A stretch of DNA of 64,000 nt from Microbacterium pumilum (GCF_039530225.1 NZ_BAAAOH010000001.1:186001-250000); one strand, 5' to 3'; shown: positions 35,980 to 45,173, numbered from the stretch's first letter. The notes: a model not told the origin generated them from the sequence alone. Numbers and translations are program-made.

Positions 35980-36855
35980 TCAGTCCTGTGCGGCGATATA
36001 CCCGCGTGCCCATTCCGCCGTGGCACGCAGGCCGCCGAATGTGTAGAAGTGGAGTCGGACGTCGCCCGCCGCGGCATCCGCGGCGAGGAGTGCCGAGAGG
36101 TCGGTCACGAACCGGTCAGGGCCGGCGGTGCCCATCAGGTTGGTCAGTGAGAATCCGTACTTCTTCACGATCATGGCATTGGCGCCGATTCCGAAGCGAC
36201 GCGCGAAGCCGAGCAGACGCTTGATGCCCGCGGGGCCCGGCGTGCCGACCCGGATCTGCGTGCCGATCCCGCGGTCGCGCACCGCCTTGATCCAGGTGGT
36301 CACCGGATCGGTGTCGAACGCGAACTGGGTCAGGATGACGGCATCCAGCCCCTGCTCCTGAAGGGCCGCTGACTTGTCTGCGAGGTGCCGCCACAGCACA
36401 TCGGTCTCGATGTCGGGGTGGCCTTCGGGGTAGCCGGCGATCGACACCTCGTGGACGCCGTATTCGGGAAGCAGACCGCTGCGGATGATCGAGAGCGCGT
36501 CCGGATAGGGACCTTCGGGCTCGGCCGGATCGCCGCCGACCGCGAACACGTGCTCGGTCGCGCCGACCTCGTGAAGGCGACCCAGGAACTCCTCGAGCTG
36601 GTCCTGCGACGAGAGCCGGCGCGCCGAGATGTGCGGAACCGGGATGAGGCCCATCTCCTTGACGGCCCTCGCTGCCGCAACCCGCATCTCCAGGTCCTCG
36701 TTGCCGAGGAACGTGACGTTCACCTTCGTACCGGGGGGGATCACGTCCCGCGCCGCCTCGAGTGCCGGCACATCCTTGCCGGTCATCTCGAGCGAGAACC
36801 CGTTCAGCAGACCGAGTGCGGCGGCGGAGTCGGGGGCGGATGTGGTGCGTTCCAC
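35980..36855 (-). CDS. metF: Methylenetetrahydrofolate reductase-like protein
   Basis: 291 residues. SLEMTGKDVPALEAA, VPHISARRL, FAVGGDPAEPEGPYPDALSIIRS, VSIAGYPEGHPD and ILTQFAFDTDPV are MTHFR flavin/folate-barrel motifs. In O-demethylation it should run in the oxidising direction, 5-methyl-THF to 5,10-methylene-THF. GTG start with AAAGGA upstream. First gene of metF-purU-ligM-padR. A FolD-type enzyme linking its product to PurU is not in the window. Confidence 0.88.
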   Translation of the reverse strand: MERTTSAPDSAAALGLLNGFSLEMTGKDVPALEAARDVIPPGTKVNVTFLGNEDLEMRVAAARAVKEMGLIPVPHISARRLSSQDQLEEFLGRLHEVGATEHVFAVGGDPAEPEGPYPDALSIIRSGLLPEYGVHEVSIAGYPEGHPDIETDVLWRHLADKSAALQEQGLDAVILTQFAFDTDPVTTWIKAVRDRGIGTQIRVGTPGPAGIKRLLGFARRFGIGANAMIVKKYGFSLTNLMGTAGPDRFVTDLSALLAADAAAGDVRLHFYTFGGLRATAEWARGYIAAQD

Positions 36856-36908
36856 AGCGGGGGATCCTTTCCTCAGCGTGCCGGCCGCTTCACCGCGACC
36901 CGCACTGC

Positions 36909-36937
36909 ACGATACCTATGGACATAGGGAACGTCAA
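36909..36937 (-). promoter_or_regulatory. metF operon promoter with CCTATGGACATAGG operator in the spacer
   Basis: Read leftward: -35 TTGACG (36932-36937), 17 bases, -10 TATCGT (36909-36914). The perfect palindrome CCTATG-GA-CATAGG (36915-36928) fills the spacer, ideal for repression, and it recurs with one change at 19081-19094. Confidence 0.75.
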
Positions 36938-37170
36938 TAGGGAACTAGCCCGTCTCCACATGGTCCGTCCGCCTGTCGAGCACGAAGCGGTCGCGGCCGG
37001 CGAAGATTCCCACAGACGTGCTGCAGGTCGGCTTGGCCCACGGTCATCGGACTCTAGCCGTCACCTGCCCGCCGCGACCGGCCACTCCCGATGAGCGGAA
37101 GATCGGTGCGACCCTCCACTCCTCACCCACGTCACCCTCGGTGAATGAAGCGGGCGCGGTCTCGGGCCGC
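36938..37170. other. No gene seen upstream of the ClC promoter
   Basis: Together with 36856-36937 and the ClC leader this makes a 362-base gap. Apart from the leftward metF promoter and the rightward TAGGGT box at 37171-37176 I see no coding or structural signal. Confidence 0.6.
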
Positions 37171-37182
37171 TAGGGTCGGCCC

Positions 37183-37221
37183 GTGGGACCGCAAGCACGC
37201 ACGAGGAGGCGTCGACCATGA
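37183..37221 (+). CDS. Possible leaderless leader peptide before the ClC gene
   Basis: A -10-like TAGGGT (37171-37176) lies exactly six bases before GTG 37183. That GTG opens a 12-codon frame reading M/VGPQARTRRRRP and stopping at TGA 37219-37221, which overlaps the ClC ATG (ATGA). The Arg codons include AGG AGG, which also forms the ClC ribosome site, so translating the leader would cross that site. Could be chance. Confidence 0.35.
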   Translation: MGPQARTRRRRP

Positions 37222-38564
37222 CTTCGCAGCCCGATCCCGGCGCACTCCTCCGATCCAACGGCTACGTCGCCCTGCTCGTCATCGCCGCGCTCATCGGCGC
37301 GCCGATCGCCGCTGTCGCCTACTTCTTCCTCGCACTGGTGTCTGTGCTGCAGAAGTGGATCTTCACGACGCTGCCCGAGGCGCTGTGGTCGGGCAGCGCT
37401 CCGGTCTGGTGGCCGCTTCTCCCCCTGTTCGTCGCCGGCATCCTCGTCTCACTCACGATCAAGTACCTGCCCGGCACCGGAGGACATTCTCCGGCCGAGG
37501 GATTCGCGATGGAAGGCGCACCGACCGGCGCGCAGCTGCCGGGCGTTGCGCTCGCGGCTCTTGCGACGCTCTGCCTGGGAGTCGTGCTGGGCCCGGAAGC
37601 GCCGTTGATCGCTCTCGGAGCCGGTCTCGGCGCGCTCACGGTCAGGCTGGTGAAGCGCGATGCCCCGCCCAGGACGCAGACGATGATGGCAGCCGCGGGC
37701 AGCTTTGCCGCCATCAGCACGCTCCTCGGCTCACCCCTGACCGGCGCGTTCCTGCTCATGGAAGCCTCCGGACTCGGCGGCGCGACGCTCGGACTGGTCC
37801 TGGTGCCCGGACTGCTGGCCGCGGGGATCGGCTCGCTCGTCTTCATCGGCCTCAACGCCTGGACGGGCCTCGGCACCTTCTCGCTGTCGCTCGCGGGGCT
37901 CCCCGCCGCCGAGTCGCCGACCGGCGTGCAGTTCCTCTGGGCCATCGTGATCGGCCTGCTGGCGGTTCCCGTGGGTGCCGGCATCCGCTGGCTCGGCGTG
38001 ACGCTGCGCCCGATCGTCGAGAAGCGGATGCTGCTGCTCACGCCGGTCGCCGGTCTCGCGATCGCCGCCCTCGCGATCGTCTACGCACTCATCACCGGCG
38101 AGAGCCCCTCGGACATCCTGTTCTCCGGCCAGGACGCGCTCGGCCCGTTCATCACGGATGTTCCGAACTACACGATCGGTGCCCTGGTGCTGCTCATCGT
38201 GTGCAAGGGAATCGCGTACGGCATCTCACTCAGCAGCTTCCGCGGGGGGCCGACGTTCCCCGCCCTGTTCATCGGAGCCGTGGGCGGGGCCGCGTTGTCG
38301 CACCTCCCGGGCCTGCCCATGATCGCGGGCGTGGCCATGGGCATCGGCGCGATGTGCGTCGTCATGCTGAAGCTCCCGCTCACCTCGGTGCTCCTGGCCA
38401 CCCTGATCCTGGCATCCGACGGGCTCATGCTCATGCCGCTCGTCATCGTCGCGGTGGTCGTGGCGCACGTCGCGTCCGCCCGATTCACGCCCGCGCGCGA
38501 GAAGCTCGAACTGGCGCCCATCCCCGAGCAGGGGAAGGGCGCCAGTTCGACGCGACTCACTTGA
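37218..38564 (+). CDS. ClC-family chloride channel / H+-coupled antiporter-like protein
   Basis: 448 residues with about ten hydrophobic helices. ClC filter-like motifs are GVVLGPEAPLIALGAG (helix N-cap GPEAP instead of GREGP), FRGGPTFPALFIGA (GxFxP-like) and GTGGHSPAEG in place of GSGIP. The Glu in GPEAP is equivalent to the gating glutamate. Substitution of the selectivity motifs suggests an anion other than chloride, such as fluoride. Ribosome site GAGGAGG. The end overlaps the convergent permease gene by eight bases. Confidence 0.85.
   Translation: MTSQPDPGALLRSNGYVALLVIAALIGAPIAAVAYFFLALVSVLQKWIFTTLPEALWSGSAPVWWPLLPLFVAGILVSLTIKYLPGTGGHSPAEGFAMEGAPTGAQLPGVALAALATLCLGVVLGPEAPLIALGAGLGALTVRLVKRDAPPRTQTMMAAAGSFAAISTLLGSPLTGAFLLMEASGLGGATLGLVLVPGLLAAGIGSLVFIGLNAWTGLGTFSLSLAGLPAAESPTGVQFLWAIVIGLLAVPVGAGIRWLGVTLRPIVEKRMLLLTPVAGLAIAALAIVYALITGESPSDILFSGQDALGPFITDVPNYTIGALVLLIVCKGIAYGISLSSFRGGPTFPALFIGAVGGAALSHLPGLPMIAGVAMGIGAMCVVMLKLPLTSVLLATLILASDGLMLMPLVIVAVVVAHVASARFTPAREKLELAPIPEQGKGASSTRLT
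38506..38550. terminator. Hairpin embedded in the last codons of the ClC gene
   Basis: A perfect 14-bp stem, TCGAACTGGCGCCC (38506-38519) with 38537-38550, contains a second inner CCCC/GGGG pairing. It lies within the ClC coding sequence, and both convergent genes end within 14 bases of it, so it probably serves both directions. Confidence 0.75.
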
Positions 38565-39474
38565 TGGAGCCTCGGGTGACGCCCGAGATCACCCACCGCT
38601 GCGAGAAGATGTAGACGATCAGCAAGGGCGCCATCGCCATCAGATATGACGCGAACGCCACTGTGTAGTCGGTGTTGAACTGCCCCTGGAAGACGTACTG
38701 CGCCAGCGGCAGGGTCCGCGCCGAGGGATCGGTCAGCACCACGAGCGGCATGATGAAATCGTTCCAGGCCCACGCGCACGTGAGGATGCCGACCGTGGCG
38801 TTCATCGGCATGAGGAGCGGGAAGATCACCGACCAGAACACGCGCCAGGTCGATGCTCCATCCATCCGCGCCGCTTCCTCGAGCTCGATCGGGATCGAGC
38901 GGATGTAGGCGGTGTAGATGAAGATGTTCAGCGACAGGCCGTAGATCGTGTACAGGATGATCATGCCGGCCTGGTTGTCCAGCCCCAGGATCGCGGTCTG
39001 CTTCACCAGCGGCAGCATGATGATCGGGAACGGAATGAACAGCGCCGCGAGGAAGTAGAAGAACACTCCCTTGAAGAACGGCCGGTGGATGTTGCGGGCG
39101 ATGGCGTACGCGACGATCGAGCTCGTGAGCAGGGTGAAGACGACCGCACCGACCGTGATGAGCGCCGTGTTCGCGAGCGCCTGCGGGAAGTTCGTCCGCT
39201 CCCAGGCCTCGGGGAAGTTCTCCCAGCGGATCGGGTTGGGCCACTCGAATCCGGTGCCTTCACTCAGCTGGGCCGGAGTCTTCAGCGCGACCACGACCGC
39301 GAGGTAGAGCGGGATCAGCACCGTGAGCGAGCACACGGCGATCAGCGCCGTGGCCCACCAATTGGTCTTGCGGGTGTCGTCGCTGCGGTCGCTCACACGC
39401 CGGCGGCGATTGCTCGTCGTGAGGGCGTCGACATCCTGCTCGAGCTGTGGAGCGACGTTCGTTGCGGTAGTCAT
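38557..39474 (-). CDS. Carbohydrate ABC transporter permease (MalG-like)
   Basis: 305 residues. An N-terminal polar stretch of ~40 residues, then six helices and the EAA loop (IELEEAARMDGASTWRVFWS). The start at 39474 overlaps the preceding permease stop by one base (TGATG). Last gene of the alpha-galactoside operon; partners are the MalF-like permease and the lipoprotein upstream. Confidence 0.93.
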   Translation of the reverse strand: MTTATNVAPQLEQDVDALTTSNRRRRVSDRSDDTRKTNWWATALIAVCSLTVLIPLYLAVVVALKTPAQLSEGTGFEWPNPIRWENFPEAWERTNFPQALANTALITVGAVVFTLLTSSIVAYAIARNIHRPFFKGVFFYFLAALFIPFPIIMLPLVKQTAILGLDNQAGMIILYTIYGLSLNIFIYTAYIRSIPIELEEAARMDGASTWRVFWSVIFPLLMPMNATVGILTCAWAWNDFIMPLVVLTDPSARTLPLAQYVFQGQFNTDYTVAFASYLMAMAPLLIVYIFSQRWVISGVTRGSIK

Positions 39475-40412
39475 CAGAAATCGGCCTCTCTGCGCTGAAG
39501 GACACGGAATTGCAGGAGCGAGACGATGGTGATGACGATGAAGAACACCACCGCGTTCGCTGACTGGTAGGCGAACTCGCCGCCGCTGAACCCGCCGCGG
39601 AAGATGAGCAGCGTCACGGATTCGGTGGCCGTCCCCGGGCCGCCGTTCGTGAGGGCGACCACCTGGTCGAACACCTGCAGGAACCCCTTGAGGCTCAGGA
39701 CGATGTTGATCGTGAGGAACGCGCCGATGAGCGGAAACGTGATCGACGTGAACTGCCGCCACGGGGTTGCGCCATCGATGGAAGCGGCTTCGTAGAGCTC
39801 CCCGGGGATGGTCTGCAGCCCCGAGAGATAGATGATGATCGAGAACGCGCACGCCTGCCAGACACCCAAGCCCACGATGGCCGTCCACGCCCAGGTCTCG
39901 TTCGTCAGGATGTTGTCGGCGAACAGTGGGATGCCGGAGAGGATCTTGGGCAGCGAGTTCGAGAAGAAGAACTGGAACACGTAGCCGATCACCAGGATGG
40001 CGAGCACGTACGGGACGAAATACACGCCCCGCCAGAAGTTGCTCGCCTTGATCTTGGCGTTCAACCCCAGCGCGATCGCGAGCGAGATCACGTTCGTCAG
40101 GATCGTCGCGACGATCGCGTAGAGGAACGAGAATCCGTATGCCGCCAGAACACGGTCGTCCTTGAACAGGTTCACGTAGTTGGACAGACCGATGAAGTTC
40201 CAGTCGCCATAGCCGGGGTAGTTCGTGAAGCTGAAGAAGATGCCGATCAGCACCGGCAGGGTGTGGAAGAAGGCGAACGCGATCACCGCCGGCCACACCA
40301 TCCAGTAGAACGCCGCCGCGGGCCGCTTCTCACCGGACCGGATGCGGCTGGCACGCTTCTTCACGGTGCCACCTGTCGAAGAGGCGCGCACGGCCTCCGT
40401 CATGGTCGTCAT
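39474..40412 (-). CDS. Carbohydrate ABC transporter permease (MalF-like)
   Basis: 312 residues, six predicted helices, with GELYEAASIDGATPWRQF as the EAA loop. The ATG at 40412 has AGGAG seven bases upstream and begins one base after the binding-protein stop. Imports alpha-galactosides with the neighbouring genes; the ATPase is not encoded here. Confidence 0.93.
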   Translation of the reverse strand: MTTMTEAVRASSTGGTVKKRASRIRSGEKRPAAAFYWMVWPAVIAFAFFHTLPVLIGIFFSFTNYPGYGDWNFIGLSNYVNLFKDDRVLAAYGFSFLYAIVATILTNVISLAIALGLNAKIKASNFWRGVYFVPYVLAILVIGYVFQFFFSNSLPKILSGIPLFADNILTNETWAWTAIVGLGVWQACAFSIIIYLSGLQTIPGELYEAASIDGATPWRQFTSITFPLIGAFLTINIVLSLKGFLQVFDQVVALTNGGPGTATESVTLLIFRGGFSGGEFAYQSANAVVFFIVITIVSLLQFRVLQRREADF

Positions 40413-40413
40413 G

Positions 40414-41706
40414 TCAGTCTCCTGTCACGGGGATGGTGCGAGCGGCGACCTTTGCCCACTCGCTGTCGAGGGTGGCGAGCGCTGCATCCGTGTCGCCGTT
40501 GAAGAGGAACTGCTGGATGATCGCCGCCAGCGGGATGCTGGGCGGGATCTGATGGTCGATGAAGCCGGTGATCTTGCCCTCGTCGAAGTAGGGCTTGACC
40601 GACTGAAGCGCCGGATCGTCGCCGAGCGTCGCACCCTCGACCGACGGCACCATGTTCTGCGATGCGGCGAAGTCCTCGATCACGCCCTTCTCGAACATGT
40701 AGTCGATGAAGCGCATCGCCTCTTCCTTGTGCGGCGTGTTCTTGCCCATCGTCACCACGACGTCCACGCCCGAGACGAGCAGCCGATCGCCGGGATCGTT
40801 CGTGGCCGGATAGGGGAAGATCCCTGCCCGGATGTCGGGATTGATCTGCTTGATCGGGTTCGTCGCCCAGATGCCCTGCAGCAGCATCGCCACTTCGCCG
40901 TTCGCGAAGGCGGCGTTGCCGTCGTCGTAGGTCTTGCCGCGGTAGCCCTCCTGCATGTAGTTCGAGTACAGCTCGTACTGCTGGTCGAGCGCCTCGGGGA
41001 AGTCCTTCTGGAACGACACCTCCGAGTCGGGCCCGACGTTCTCACCCTCGGCGCGCATCTGATCCCAGAAGTCGCCCTGCGATGGGTACGCGCCCAGCGC
41101 ATTGAACGACGGCAGCCCGGTCCACGAATCGGCGAGCGTGCCGTAGAAGGGGGTGATGCCGGCATCCTTCAGCGCATCGCAGACCGCGATGAACTCGTCC
41201 CACGTCTCGGGGACCTCGAGTCCCTGCTGCTCGAAGATGTCCTGGTTGTAGATGACGCCGTTGGCGTTGTTGACATAGCCGAGGCCGTTGACCTCGCCCT
41301 CCTTGTTGCCCAGGTTCGCGAGGATGTCCTGCACGGCCGGGTTGATCGTCTGCAGCACCGGCTCCTCGGAGAAGTCGTAGAACACCCCCGACTGGGCGAG
41401 CTTGCCGAACCCGCCGTTGGCGTTGAGGGTGATGACGTCCGGGGCCTTGTCCTTCACGAGGAGGGTGCGGATGATCGTGTCGGCATCCGCGACCTGGTTC
41501 TGCACCACCTTGATGTCGGGGTTCTCGGCCTCGAAGTCGGCGATGATCTTGTTGAAATCCTCGAGTGCCTCTCCCTTGAACTGGAAGAAGTTCAGCGTCG
41601 TGACGCCGGAGCCGCTCCCTGATGCGCATCCGCTGAGGGCGGCGATCACCCCCACCGCCGTTACGGCGGCCGCGGCCATCCTGATCGATCGTGTTCTGCT
41701 CGACAT
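40414..41706 (-). CDS. Sugar-binding lipoprotein of ABC importer, probable alpha-galactoside
   Basis: 430 residues. Signal peptide with lipobox ALSGC (Cys27) and a type-1 binding fold (LNFFQFKGEALEDFNKIIADF, TPFYGTLADSWTGLPSF). It follows the GH36 gene by 33 bases and precedes two permeases, so raffinose-family or melibiose-type sugars are the likely ligands (inference). Confidence 0.92.
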   Translation of the reverse strand: MSSRTRSIRMAAAAVTAVGVIAALSGCASGSGSGVTTLNFFQFKGEALEDFNKIIADFEAENPDIKVVQNQVADADTIIRTLLVKDKAPDVITLNANGGFGKLAQSGVFYDFSEEPVLQTINPAVQDILANLGNKEGEVNGLGYVNNANGVIYNQDIFEQQGLEVPETWDEFIAVCDALKDAGITPFYGTLADSWTGLPSFNALGAYPSQGDFWDQMRAEGENVGPDSEVSFQKDFPEALDQQYELYSNYMQEGYRGKTYDDGNAAFANGEVAMLLQGIWATNPIKQINPDIRAGIFPYPATNDPGDRLLVSGVDVVVTMGKNTPHKEEAMRFIDYMFEKGVIEDFAASQNMVPSVEGATLGDDPALQSVKPYFDEGKITGFIDHQIPPSIPLAAIIQQFLFNGDTDAALATLDSEWAKVAARTIPVTGD

Positions 41707-41739
41707 GAGCGCCTCCTTGCGCTGGGGGGTTGGAGTTGG

Positions 41740-43905
41740 TCAGACCACCGCGGTCAGTTCGACGACGGTGGCGTGCTGGGGAAGCTGGACGGGCGGGCGG
41801 ATTCCGACGACGCCGAGCTCGCGCCCGGTGAGGATCGTGTCGCGTTGGCTCCACTCGAGCGGGGACTGTCCTGCGTTCGGCGCGGACTCGAGAAGGCGCA
41901 CACGGTACGCGCGGACGTCGTCGAGTCCGGGCAACCGGATCCGCCCCGGCGGATAGGCGGGCGAGGACGCCGTCTGCGTGATGGTGAAGACGGCGGATGC
42001 CGCATCCTCCGCGACCATGCCGCGCACATCGATGGCCGGATCGGCCCCGTCGGCGTGCACCATCCGACCGTTCGCGATCAACGGCCGAAGGCGCTTTGCC
42101 AGGGCGACCCATCGGGCGATCGTCGAGCGGGTCTCGTCATCGGTGGCGGTCAGATCCCATTCGATCCCGAAGTGGCCGAACAGGGCCACCGCCGCACTCA
42201 GCCCGACGTCGACGGTTCGTCCCGACGAATGCACCACCGGCGTCGTGAGGTGCATTCCCATCATCTCGGGCGGCACCACCAGGCCCGTGTACTGCTGGTT
42301 CACGAGCCGTTCCAGCGGGTCGAGGCTGTCGCTCGTCCAGATGCGGTCGGTGCGATCGAGGATCCCGAGGTCGACCCGGGCACCGCCCGACGCGCAGCTC
42401 TCGATCTCGAGGCCGGGATGCGAGTCCTTCAGCTCGTCCAGCAGCCGGTAGAGGGCGAGTGTCTGAGCGTGTACGCGCGGGACGCCCTGCGGGCCGCTTC
42501 CCGCGTCGACCAGATCGCGGTTGTGGTCCCACTTGAGGTAGGCGATCGGGTACTCGTCGAGAAGCGCGTGCAGCCGCGCGGCGATGTAGCGGTACGCGTC
42601 GGGATGGGCGAGGTCGAGCACCTGCTGATGGCGCGCAGAGGGAGGCAGTCCCATGCGGCCGCGGAGGATCCAGTCCGGATGCCGGCGCGCCAAGTCGCTG
42701 TCGGGATTGATCATCTCGGGCTCCACCCACAGCCCGAACTCCATTCCCAGCGCTCGAACGTGGTCCACCAGGGGATGCAGCCCGTCCGGCCAGATCCCCT
42801 CGTCGACGAACCAGTCGCCGAGCCCTGCGCGGTCGTCCCGCCTGCCCAGGAACCACCCGTCGTCGAGGACGAAGCGGTCCACACCGACCCCGGCCGCCGC
42901 GTCCGCGAGCCCCGTGAGCTTGTCGAGGCTGTGGTCGAAGTAGACGGCCTCCCACGTGTTGAGAGTCACCGGGCGGGGGCGACGCGGGTGCGCGAGGCGG
43001 CGTCGCCATTCGTCGTGGAACCGGCGGGACAGTTCGGAAAGCCCGTCTCCCCACGAGCCGATCACCCACGGCGACGTCAGCGACTCGCCCGGCTCGAGCA
43101 CCGCTTCGCCGGCGGCGAGCAGTTCGCCGGCCGCGAGGAATGCCTCGCCCGTCACGACCCGCTCGGCGAGCACCCGGTGATTCCCGCTCCACGCGACGTG
43201 GATGCCGTGCACCGATCCCGATTCGAATCCGAACCCCGGGCGACCCGCGGCGAGCAGGAGCGTCGCGTCGGCACCGGGTCTGCCACGCCGGCTTTCGCGC
43301 AGGTGCGTGCCGAAGGTGAGCTCCCGCCGCTGCGGCGACCGCTCGCGCAGGTGGTGCCCGGTCGTGTCCAGTAACTCGGTCGCATCCCACGGCACCGGGA
43401 ACGCGAGCAGCATCGACTGCACGGTGTACGCCGTCTCGCCCGCATTACGCAGCCGCAGTCGCTGGTGGAAGAGTCCGCCCGAGCCGACCTTCAGCTCGAG
43501 CTGGGCACTCAGTCGCGCCTCATCGTCCATCAGGGTGATCTGGGCGTGGTCGTCATCCGACTGCACATCGACGAGATCGAAGCGCGCACTGAAGGCCGTG
43601 CCGGTGCGATGGCCCTCGACGGTGGGTGTGCCCAGCCACCCGTCGGCGGGAGTCGAGATCAGACCGAGGCGGGGCGTCTCATCCAACCCGCCCGAAACGC
43701 GCTGCGGACGATCGGCGACGCTGAGCGATGCGAGCGACTCCGCTGTCGAACCGCTCAGTTCCGTGCCCCAATGGATGATCCTGGGCATCGCCGAGACGTC
43801 CACGACCACGCTGGTACCGGCTCGTCGCAGATGCACGACGCGCGCCGCATCCTTGGCATTCGATGGCAGAGGCTCCACGCTGAGAAATCCTTCGTCCCGT
43901 GACAC
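41740..43905 (-). CDS. Alpha-galactosidase, GH36
   Basis: 721 residues. GH36 signatures: MPRIIHWGTEL in the N-terminal beta domain, FVLDDGWFLGRRDD, GLWVEPEMINPDSDLARRHP, the nucleophile Asp in YLKWDHNRD (about residue 458) and the acid/base Asp in IWTSDSLDPLERL (about 525). No signal peptide, so it acts on imported sugar. GTG at 43905 has no ribosome site; an in-frame GTG at 43878 has AAGGA nine bases upstream and is a realistic alternative. First gene of the operon, divergent from a ROK regulator. Confidence 0.93.
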   Translation of the reverse strand: MSRDEGFLSVEPLPSNAKDAARVVHLRRAGTSVVVDVSAMPRIIHWGTELSGSTAESLASLSVADRPQRVSGGLDETPRLGLISTPADGWLGTPTVEGHRTGTAFSARFDLVDVQSDDDHAQITLMDDEARLSAQLELKVGSGGLFHQRLRLRNAGETAYTVQSMLLAFPVPWDATELLDTTGHHLRERSPQRRELTFGTHLRESRRGRPGADATLLLAAGRPGFGFESGSVHGIHVAWSGNHRVLAERVVTGEAFLAAGELLAAGEAVLEPGESLTSPWVIGSWGDGLSELSRRFHDEWRRRLAHPRRPRPVTLNTWEAVYFDHSLDKLTGLADAAAGVGVDRFVLDDGWFLGRRDDRAGLGDWFVDEGIWPDGLHPLVDHVRALGMEFGLWVEPEMINPDSDLARRHPDWILRGRMGLPPSARHQQVLDLAHPDAYRYIAARLHALLDEYPIAYLKWDHNRDLVDAGSGPQGVPRVHAQTLALYRLLDELKDSHPGLEIESCASGGARVDLGILDRTDRIWTSDSLDPLERLVNQQYTGLVVPPEMMGMHLTTPVVHSSGRTVDVGLSAAVALFGHFGIEWDLTATDDETRSTIARWVALAKRLRPLIANGRMVHADGADPAIDVRGMVAEDAASAVFTITQTASSPAYPPGRIRLPGLDDVRAYRVRLLESAPNAGQSPLEWSQRDTILTGRELGVVGIRPPVQLPQHATVVELTAVV

Positions 43906-44024
43906 GGAATAGTTCTACCACGGAAGTAATCCGCGTCGCAAGAGTCCAGTTCCTGTCTGTGCGCGGGCGGATGTGGCATTCTTTGTGCCAAGCTGGAAGA
44001 AATCGCCGGATGGCGGGAGTGGCG
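43906..44024. promoter_or_regulatory. Divergent aga/ROK control region
   Basis: Contains the inverted repeat TGGCA-N7-TGCCA (43974-43990), a plausible ROK operator 35 bases before the regulator's ATG. No strong promoter hexamers could be fixed. Confidence 0.35.
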
Positions 44025-45140
44025 ATGCTGACCGAGAGTGAATCCGCGCTGGCGCGCGAGGTGCTGATCCACGGCCCCATCTCGCGGAGCGCGCTCACAG
44101 CCAGGCTCGGCTTGTCGCCGGCCAGCCTGACGAGACTTGCGAAGCCGTTCCTGGACCGAGGCCTGTTCGTCGAACGCGGCGAGGTGGCCGACGGGTCGGT
44201 CGGGCGCCCGACCCGACCGCTCGACATCTCTCCCGACGTCGGCATGTTCGTCGGGATCAAGCTGACCGGCGATCGCGTCTACGCGGCACTGACCGATGTG
44301 CGCGCCCGACTCGTCGGGCGCGCGGAACGGGCTTTCGGCGACCGCGATCCCGCGACCGTGGTCGCCGCGATCGTCGATGCGCTCGCCGACCTCGGCACCG
44401 CGCGCCCCAATGGGATCGGTGTGAGCATCGGCGGGGTGGTGCGCGACGGATCCGTGGAATTCGCGCCATTCCTCGGATGGACCGACGTCGACCTGGCCAC
44501 GCTGCTCGAAGCGCGGGTCGGCGCTCCGGTCTCGGTGGAGAATGACCTCGTCGCGCTCGCGGAAGCGGAGCGCTGGTTCGGACTGGGACGCGGCATCCCG
44601 GGATTCTCGGTGATCACCATCGGCGAGGGGATCGGCTACGCGCTCGTGGTGCACGGTGAGGTGGTCCGGTCGCGAGAGGCCGGCGTGGGACTCGGCGGTC
44701 ATATTCCTCTCGCCGCGACCGGTCCGCTCTGCTCAGAAGGGCATCGCGGCTGCGCACAGGCGATGCTGACGTCCGGATCGATCGCCGCGCAGGTCTCGGG
44801 CGCGCTGCAGCGACGCGTGGACTATGCCGGGGCGCTGGAGCTCGCACAGGCGGGCGACCCCGCCGCGCGAGCCGTGATGGATGCCGCGGCCGATGCACTC
44901 GGGCGATTCATCGCACTCGCCGCCAACCTCACGCTGCAGCCGGCTGTGGTCCTCGCCGGAGATGGGATCGCGCTCTTCCAACTGAAAGAGGCGCGCGTCC
45001 GTGCCGCGATCGCCGCAGACCGCGACCCGCGCTCCGATCCCATCGACATCTACGTCGACGACTCGAGCTTCCTGGCGTGGGCGCGTGGCGCGGCCGCCGT
45101 CGCGATCCAGTCTGCGGTGGTCGCGCTCACGTTCGACTGA
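44025..45140 (+). CDS. ROK-family transcriptional regulator of the alpha-galactoside operon
   Basis: 371 residues: N-terminal winged HTH (about 10-55, PISRSALTARLGLSPASLTRLAKPF) and a ROK domain with VGIKLTGDRVYAALTD, VENDLVALAEAERWFG and GEGIGYALVV. The CxCGxxGCxE zinc motif is degraded to CSEGHRGC, so it is a repressor without likely kinase activity. Start ATG 44025 follows GGGAG; an earlier ATG at 44010 lacks one. Confidence 0.9.
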   Translation: MLTESESALAREVLIHGPISRSALTARLGLSPASLTRLAKPFLDRGLFVERGEVADGSVGRPTRPLDISPDVGMFVGIKLTGDRVYAALTDVRARLVGRAERAFGDRDPATVVAAIVDALADLGTARPNGIGVSIGGVVRDGSVEFAPFLGWTDVDLATLLEARVGAPVSVENDLVALAEAERWFGLGRGIPGFSVITIGEGIGYALVVHGEVVRSREAGVGLGGHIPLAATGPLCSEGHRGCAQAMLTSGSIAAQVSGALQRRVDYAGALELAQAGDPAARAVMDAAADALGRFIALAANLTLQPAVVLAGDGIALFQLKEARVRAAIAADRDPRSDPIDIYVDDSSFLAWARGAAAVAIQSAVVALTFD

Positions 45141-45173
45141 CGCGAAGCGAGTCGGCGCGAAGACACCGCGGGG

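Noticed and set aside
36938..37160. Possible gene between metF and the ClC gene
   Set aside because: Short frames only, no ribosome site and no recognisable motif.
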